Shown here: positions 5,994-8,723 of the stretch, one piece after another | Layout of the letters: every line of letters starts with the position of its first letter | Position numbering within the stretch: the first letter of the stretch is position 1 | Source: Nitrospinota bacterium | Lineage (GTDB): Bacteria; Nitrospinota; Nitrospinia; UBA9942 | Direction of reading: 5' to 3' | Length of the DNA stretch: 8,723 bases | NCBI GenBank assembly: GCA_003489165.1 | Contig: DNJG01000087.1 | Span: 1-8,723, forward strand | Made by a program: the position numbers and the translations under genes | Notes under the pieces: generated by a model | What the model saw: the letters and a program-made list of their open reading frames with translations, nothing else | What the model was told of the DNA's origin: nothing | The model's database searches: none

Positions 5994-6443
5994 ATGCGTC
6001 ATTTAAAACAGGGTGTAAAGTTAGGCAGGACGACTTCACATAGGAAGGCATTATTTAGAAATATCGTTACCTCATTACTCCGCTACGAGAAGATAGAGAC
6101 TACCCTCGCAAAGGCAAAAGAACTAAGGAGGGTAGCAGATAGGATGGTTACGCTCGGCAAAAAAGGGACACTTAGTGCAAGGAGACGTGCAGCTGAATAT
6201 GTTAAGGATAAAGATATAATAAGAAAATTATTTGATGTTATTGCAAAGAGATATGCAGAGAGAAAAGGTGGGTATACCAGGATATATAAGCTTGGTATCA
6301 GAAGGGGAGATGCTTCAAAACTTGCTGTCATTGAGCTTGTGGACAGGGATATATCTGCTGAGCCAAAGAGAAGAACAAGGTATGTTGAAAAGGAAGAGAA
6401 GAGTGTAGGGATAAAAGAAAAGACATCAGAGAAAAAGAAGTAA
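5994..6443 (+). CDS. rplQ: 50S ribosomal protein L17 with charged C-terminal tail
   Basis: L17 lies at the 50S subunit near the exit-tunnel side and is the usual last gene of the alpha operon. The core, about residues 1-118, shows MRHLKQGVKLGRTTSHRKAL, then LVTSLL-like IVTSLLRYEKIETTLAKAKE and GGYTRIYKLGIRRGDASKLA (92-111), followed by VIELVD. At 149 residues it exceeds the common 116-130. The extra part is a lysine/glutamate/arginine-rich low-complexity tail (about 122-149). GGAG at 5983-5986 is 7 bases before the ATG. The 18-base gap from rpoA holds no repeat. A 201-base spacer follows. Confidence 0.98.
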   Translation: MRHLKQGVKLGRTTSHRKALFRNIVTSLLRYEKIETTLAKAKELRRVADRMVTLGKKGTLSARRRAAEYVKDKDIIRKLFDVIAKRYAERKGGYTRIYKLGIRRGDASKLAVIELVDRDISAEPKRRTRYVEKEEKSVGIKEKTSEKKK

Positions 6444-6490
6444 ATTTAAGATATTGAAAAGATTTAATCCTGCCAATAGTTTTACCGTTA

Positions 6491-6526
6491 AGCCGTTAGT
6501 CCTTGACTCAAAGGGACAATAGGGCT
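6491..6526 (+). terminator. Weak terminator-like hairpin after rplQ
   Basis: GTCCTT (6499-6504) can pair with AGGGAC (6512-6517) over a 7-base loop, with one G-T pair, and AGCC (6491-6494) with GGCT (6523-6526) as an outer stem separated by mismatched GTTA/AATAG. The downstream sequence is AAAATTT, not a clean T-run, so intrinsic termination would be weak. It is the best candidate for the end of the ribosomal operon transcript in the 6444-6644 spacer. Confidence 0.3.
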
Positions 6527-6541
6527 AAAATTTGACTCAAA
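6503..6541. repeat. 10-bp direct repeat TTGACTCAAA
   Basis: TTGACTCAAA occurs at 6503-6512 and again at 6532-6541, 29 bp apart, in the spacer after rplQ. The first copy forms the loop and part of the stem of the hairpin at 6491-6526. TTGACTCAA is itself nearly palindromic, so a pair of binding sites for a regulator is possible, but nothing else supports this. Confidence 0.45.
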
Positions 6542-6571
6542 TAATGCGATCCCCAAATCCAAGGTTTGCAC

Positions 6572-6601
6572 TTGCCATAATGTAGTAGCATGCCATATAA
6601 T
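6572..6601 (+). promoter_or_regulatory. Sigma70-type promoter candidate for the gene at 6645
   Basis: TTGCCA (6572-6577) matches the -35 consensus at 5 of 6 positions and TATAAT (6596-6601) the -10 consensus fully, with an 18-bp spacer. Transcription would start near 6608, about 37 bases before ATG 6645. The A+T-rich background makes chance matches likely, but position and quality fit a new transcription unit after the ribosomal block. Confidence 0.5.
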
Positions 6602-6644
6602 TATTTATTAAAGGATTTTGCATAGTCAGAATAATTGTTTTACT

Positions 6645-7199
6645 ATGGGAAAAATTAAAATATTTTCTGTAATAATTGGAACTTTAATAAACTTATTAAT
6701 AATTTTTTTAAGTGATAATTGTTTGGCCGAGGTAAAGTCTCAGAACAAAGATGAATCTATAAGAGAGTTGATAATTAGATTGGATAACGAGTATCTTTCC
6801 CTTGATGAGACATTAAAAAAGTTTGAAAAAAATATTTGGGATTTTCCCACAACAATTTTAAGTATATCTATCCTGAAACGAAACATTGATATAAAGATAA
6901 CTTCAATAGAGATTCTTGATAATAACAAATTGTTAGAGGGGCACATTTATACACCTATTGAAAATGAGGCACTTGATTCAGGCGGGCGCCATCAGCTTTA
7001 TAATAAAGAGATAACAGGGGGAAACCGTATTCTTGGGATAGTATATTTCTGGGCAGAGAAAGATAAACCACAGCAAAGAGGTGAGATGACTATCCCCATT
7101 AATATACCAAGAGGTAGGGATATTTATATAGAATTATCTCTTGAAAAAAGGAAAGATAAAATAGAGTTGAGGGTTTCTAAACTTGAATTTAATGAGTAG
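6645..7199 (+). CDS. Predicted secreted protein of unknown function
   Basis: I do not recognise this 184-residue protein. Residues 1-28 look like a signal peptide: MGKIK, then a hydrophobic stretch (about 6-22), then DNCLA with likely cleavage before E29. The cysteine at 26 is not in a lipobox. The mature part starts with a charged helical stretch (about 36-65, IRELIIRLDNEY and LDETLKKFEKN), and the rest alternates hydrophobic and polar residues like a beta-rich domain, with DSGGRHQLYNKEITGGNRIL at 111-130 and a final run of strands ending LRVSKLEFNE. A TTG at 6618 in frame, with AAGGA close upstream, would add nine residues before the signal peptide. ATG is preferred because it gives a normal n-region and lies downstream of the promoter candidate, though it lacks a ribosome site. 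It may be co-transcribed with the secreted TPR-like gene 122 bases downstream. Confidence 0.8.
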   Translation: MGKIKIFSVIIGTLINLLIIFLSDNCLAEVKSQNKDESIRELIIRLDNEYLSLDETLKKFEKNIWDFPTTILSISILKRNIDIKITSIEILDNNKLLEGHIYTPIENEALDSGGRHQLYNKEITGGNRILGIVYFWAEKDKPQQRGEMTIPINIPRGRDIYIELSLEKRKDKIELRVSKLEFNE

Positions 7200-7200
7200 C

Positions 7201-7222
7201 TAATATTTTAAGTATAATATTA
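7201..7222 (+). terminator. A+T-only hairpin just after the secreted-protein gene
   Basis: TAATATT (7201-7207) and AATATTA (7216-7222) are perfect complements around an 8-base loop, one base after the stop codon. The stem has only A-T pairs and no T-run follows, so it is at best a weak transcript end or 3' stabiliser, and may be chance in this A+T-rich spacer. Confidence 0.2.
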
Positions 7223-7272
7223 GATAGTGTTCTATAATGATTTGAAATATAAACTAAAACTTGATTTATAAT

Positions 7273-7447
7273 AACAACACAGAGAAAGACTTAAAAATAA
7301 AGACATTTAGATACTGATAAAATGATTAGCACAGGAAAAGAAGTCATAAAAATCATAAATAATCAGTATCCATCTGTGTCAAGAAAGGTTAGTTATTTTC
7401 TCTTTCTCTGTCTCTGTATCTCTGTATCTCTGTGGCTTATGTTGTTC
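7273..7447. repeat. Large imperfect palindrome spanning the start of the last gene
   Basis: Complementary blocks nest in order. The CAACACAGAGAAAG segment near 7275-7288 faces CTTTCTCTGT at 7402-7411 and GTTGTT at 7441-7446. GATACTGAT at 7310-7318 is perfectly complementary to ATCAGTATC at 7362-7370. ATGATT at 7322-7327 faces AATCAT at 7348-7353. The right arm carries an octamer array CTCTGTAT, CTCTGTAT, CTCTGTGG at 7412-7435, with a partial copy before it, and CATCTGTG at 7371-7378, which is the complement of the CACAGATG unit seen at 2823. It resembles the intergenic elements, but lies partly within the reading frame that starts at 7322. Confidence 0.7.
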
Positions 7448-8723
7448 TTTCCGCAAATAGCAAGTGCAGAGGATATTCTGTCATCGCTCAAGGCTTCATC
7501 TAATAAAGAAATGGAAGAAATTTCTATTTCGTTTAGTGAATATCAGTATCAAAATGCCCTCTATCTTTATCTTACCGGTGATTATTTCTCTTCATCAATA
7601 TTGAGCAGCAATATCATAAATAGTTCATTATCCAAAATGAAGGATAAGGCAATTCTTCTCCTCAAACAATCAGATATAAACAGATTGTCTAAAATGAGAG
7701 AAGATCCAATATTTTCATTTCAATCCTTTCCTAAAGAGGTATCTGAAAGAGTAAGGTTAGTGGATGTTATTTATGAAATGAATGAATATGAGAGGCTGTT
7801 TTTAAGTAAGGAGTTGGATAATCTGGGGACTGCAAACTTTTTTGAGGGAATCAGTCTTTTACGGTTGAACAGGTTGGCTGATTCAAAAAGGCTGCTATTA
7901 AAGATTACAAAAAATGATAATCTTTATCCCTATGCAAAGATTTCTATTGCCCAGATAGAAATAATGAAACAGAATTATAAAGAGGGAGAGAAGATATTGA
8001 GAGATATCCTCAATCATCCTGCCATAGAAAAAGAGAATCTCTCCGATAGAGTTCATATCTTGCTCGGACAGGTTTTATTTGAAATGGGGTCTTACTCAGA
8101 TTCACTAAATGAGTTTTTAATTATATCCCCCAAAAGTCAATTCTATAATGAATCTGTTGTTGGACAGGCATGGAGCCTTATTAAGCTTGGGTATTTTGAA
8201 AGTGCTATTCTAATTCTTAAAGAGATAAAACTTGTCTCTCCATATAGTCAAGAAGAGCAGGAGGTTCAGATAGTTTTAGGTTATTGTTATCTTAAGACAG
8301 GTATGATTAAGGAAGCTGTGGAGCATTTTCAATCTTTATCAAATGTTTATTCAGAAACAGAGAGGAGGCTGGAACTGATAATTAGTGATAAAACAATAAG
8401 GGGAAAATATGTTTACAATTTTATTGGAAATGATTCAGTATCGGTAAATGATAAGGAGCAATATTACCTCTCAATATTAAGAAGTAAGTCCGATTTAGCT
8501 GGCATTATAGAGGAATATAGGCTTCTAAATATACTGAAGAATAGTTTTTTAAGAAAGAAAGATGAGGTTATGAATAGAGAGATTTATATAGATAACACAA
8601 TAAAATGGATGGAAAATATGCAGAAAACGATAGAAAAAAATATAAAAAATATTAAAAATACCATGCTTGCATTAAATGACAAGGAAAGTAAAAACAAAGA
8701 AATAGACTCTTTAAAAGGGGTTG
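7322..8723 (+). CDS. Predicted secreted TPR-like repeat protein (partial, runs off the window)
   Basis: The frame is open from 7322 to the last base (467 codons seen). I cannot name the protein. The N-terminus has a signal peptide: a basic SRKVSY, a hydrophobic core (about 26-44) and IASA, with likely cleavage before E50. The mature part is almost all helical. Segments at about 204-230 (YAKISIAQIEIMKQNYKEGE and following), 243-267 (VHILLGQVLFEMGSYSDSL), 280-302 (GQAWSLIKLGYFESAILILK) and 315-340 (VQIVLGYCYLKTGMIKEAVE) have TPR spacing, with small residues at the usual places. Residues 400-467 are lysine/glutamate/asparagine-rich and may form a coiled coil. TPR-type periplasmic proteins usually act as scaffolds for envelope complexes, but no partner is visible. 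ATG 7322 is the first start after the stop at 7298. GTG 7376 would give a shorter, more typical signal peptide. Neither has a ribosome site. Confidence 0.85.
   Translation, partial: MISTGKEVIKIINNQYPSVSRKVSYFLFLCLCISVSLWLMLFFPQIASAEDILSSLKASSNKEMEEISISFSEYQYQNALYLYLTGDYFSSSILSSNIINSSLSKMKDKAILLLKQSDINRLSKMREDPIFSFQSFPKEVSERVRLVDVIYEMNEYERLFLSKELDNLGTANFFEGISLLRLNRLADSKRLLLKITKNDNLYPYAKISIAQIEIMKQNYKEGEKILRDILNHPAIEKENLSDRVHILLGQVLFEMGSYSDSLNEFLIISPKSQFYNESVVGQAWSLIKLGYFESAILILKEIKLVSPYSQEEQEVQIVLGYCYLKTGMIKEAVEHFQSLSNVYSETERRLELIISDKTIRGKYVYNFIGNDSVSVNDKEQYYLSILRSKSDLAGIIEEYRLLNILKNSFLRKKDEVMNREIYIDNTIKWMENMQKTIEKNIKNIKNTMLALNDKESKNKEIDSLKGV

Noticed and set aside
6491..6541. Cyclic-di-GMP or other known riboswitch in the spacer after rplQ
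   Set aside because: The hairpin and GGGACAATAGGGCT segment do not match any riboswitch consensus I can recall, so no such call is made.
6618..6644. TTG start at 6618 for the small secreted protein
   Set aside because: AAGGA lies only about 2-3 bases upstream, the added residues MHSQNNCFT would precede an already complete signal peptide, and the start would be about 10 bases from the predicted transcript start. It is kept as an alternative only.
243..6946. Reverse-strand and alternate-frame open frames of 60-119 codons across the window
   Set aside because: They lie inside strongly recognised forward genes, lack family resemblance and have no ribosome sites; they are by-products of the coding bias of the true genes.

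Overview
The window is a stretch of a bacterial chromosome of roughly 40% G+C (estimated by eye). It carries the end of the spc ribosomal-protein cluster and the whole alpha (rpoA) cluster, followed by two unrelated envelope-type genes. All genes are on the + strand. The order is rplO (3' end only), secY, adk, map, infA, rpmJ, rpsM, rpsK, rpsD, rpoA, rplQ, then a small predicted secreted protein of unknown function, then a long predicted secreted protein with TPR-like helical repeats that runs off the right edge. The secY-adk-map-infA-rpmJ order is the arrangement found in many Gram-positive, deltaproteobacterial and Nitrospirota-like genomes; E. coli lacks adk-map-infA at this place. Cysteine-bearing (zinc-type) Adk, S4 and L36, Shine-Dalgarno (SD) sites of GGAGG type and signal peptides on the last two proteins fit a Gram-negative lineage near Nitrospirota or the former Deltaproteobacteria. 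That placement is an inference with low confidence.

Positions 1-6443 form one compact operon-like block. Some junctions are very tight: secY/adk 2 nt, adk/map overlapping at ATGA, infA/rpmJ 16 nt, rpsM/rpsK 4 nt, rpoA/rplQ 18 nt. The genes make ribosome parts (L15, L36, S13, S11, S4, L17), the protein-export channel (SecY), adenylate kinase, the enzyme that removes initiator methionine, initiation factor IF-1 and the RNA polymerase alpha subunit, so the block couples translation, transcription and secretion capacity.

The most unusual content lies in the other five junctions (rplO/secY, map/infA, rpmJ/rpsM, rpsK/rpsD, rpsD/rpoA). Each is almost filled by an inverted pair of short tandem arrays: a left arm of 3-5 copies of a 7-, 8- or 10-base unit, a short loop or none, then a right arm made of the reverse-complement unit. 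The unit sequence differs at every locus, but the architecture and placement (starting at or just after the upstream stop codon, ending just before the next gene's ribosome site or start) are the same. The variable bases of the units occur in permuted order in the two arms, so several pairing registers are possible. A sixth, larger and messier palindrome (7273-7447) spans the predicted start of the last gene, and an octamer array in its right arm is translated as the hydrophobic core of that protein's signal peptide.

Positions 6444-6644 are a 201-base spacer with a weak terminator-like hairpin, a 10-bp direct repeat and a good sigma70-type promoter candidate (TTGCCA, 18 bp, TATAAT). This suggests that the two last genes are transcribed separately from the ribosomal block. 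Neither could be assigned a function from sequence.
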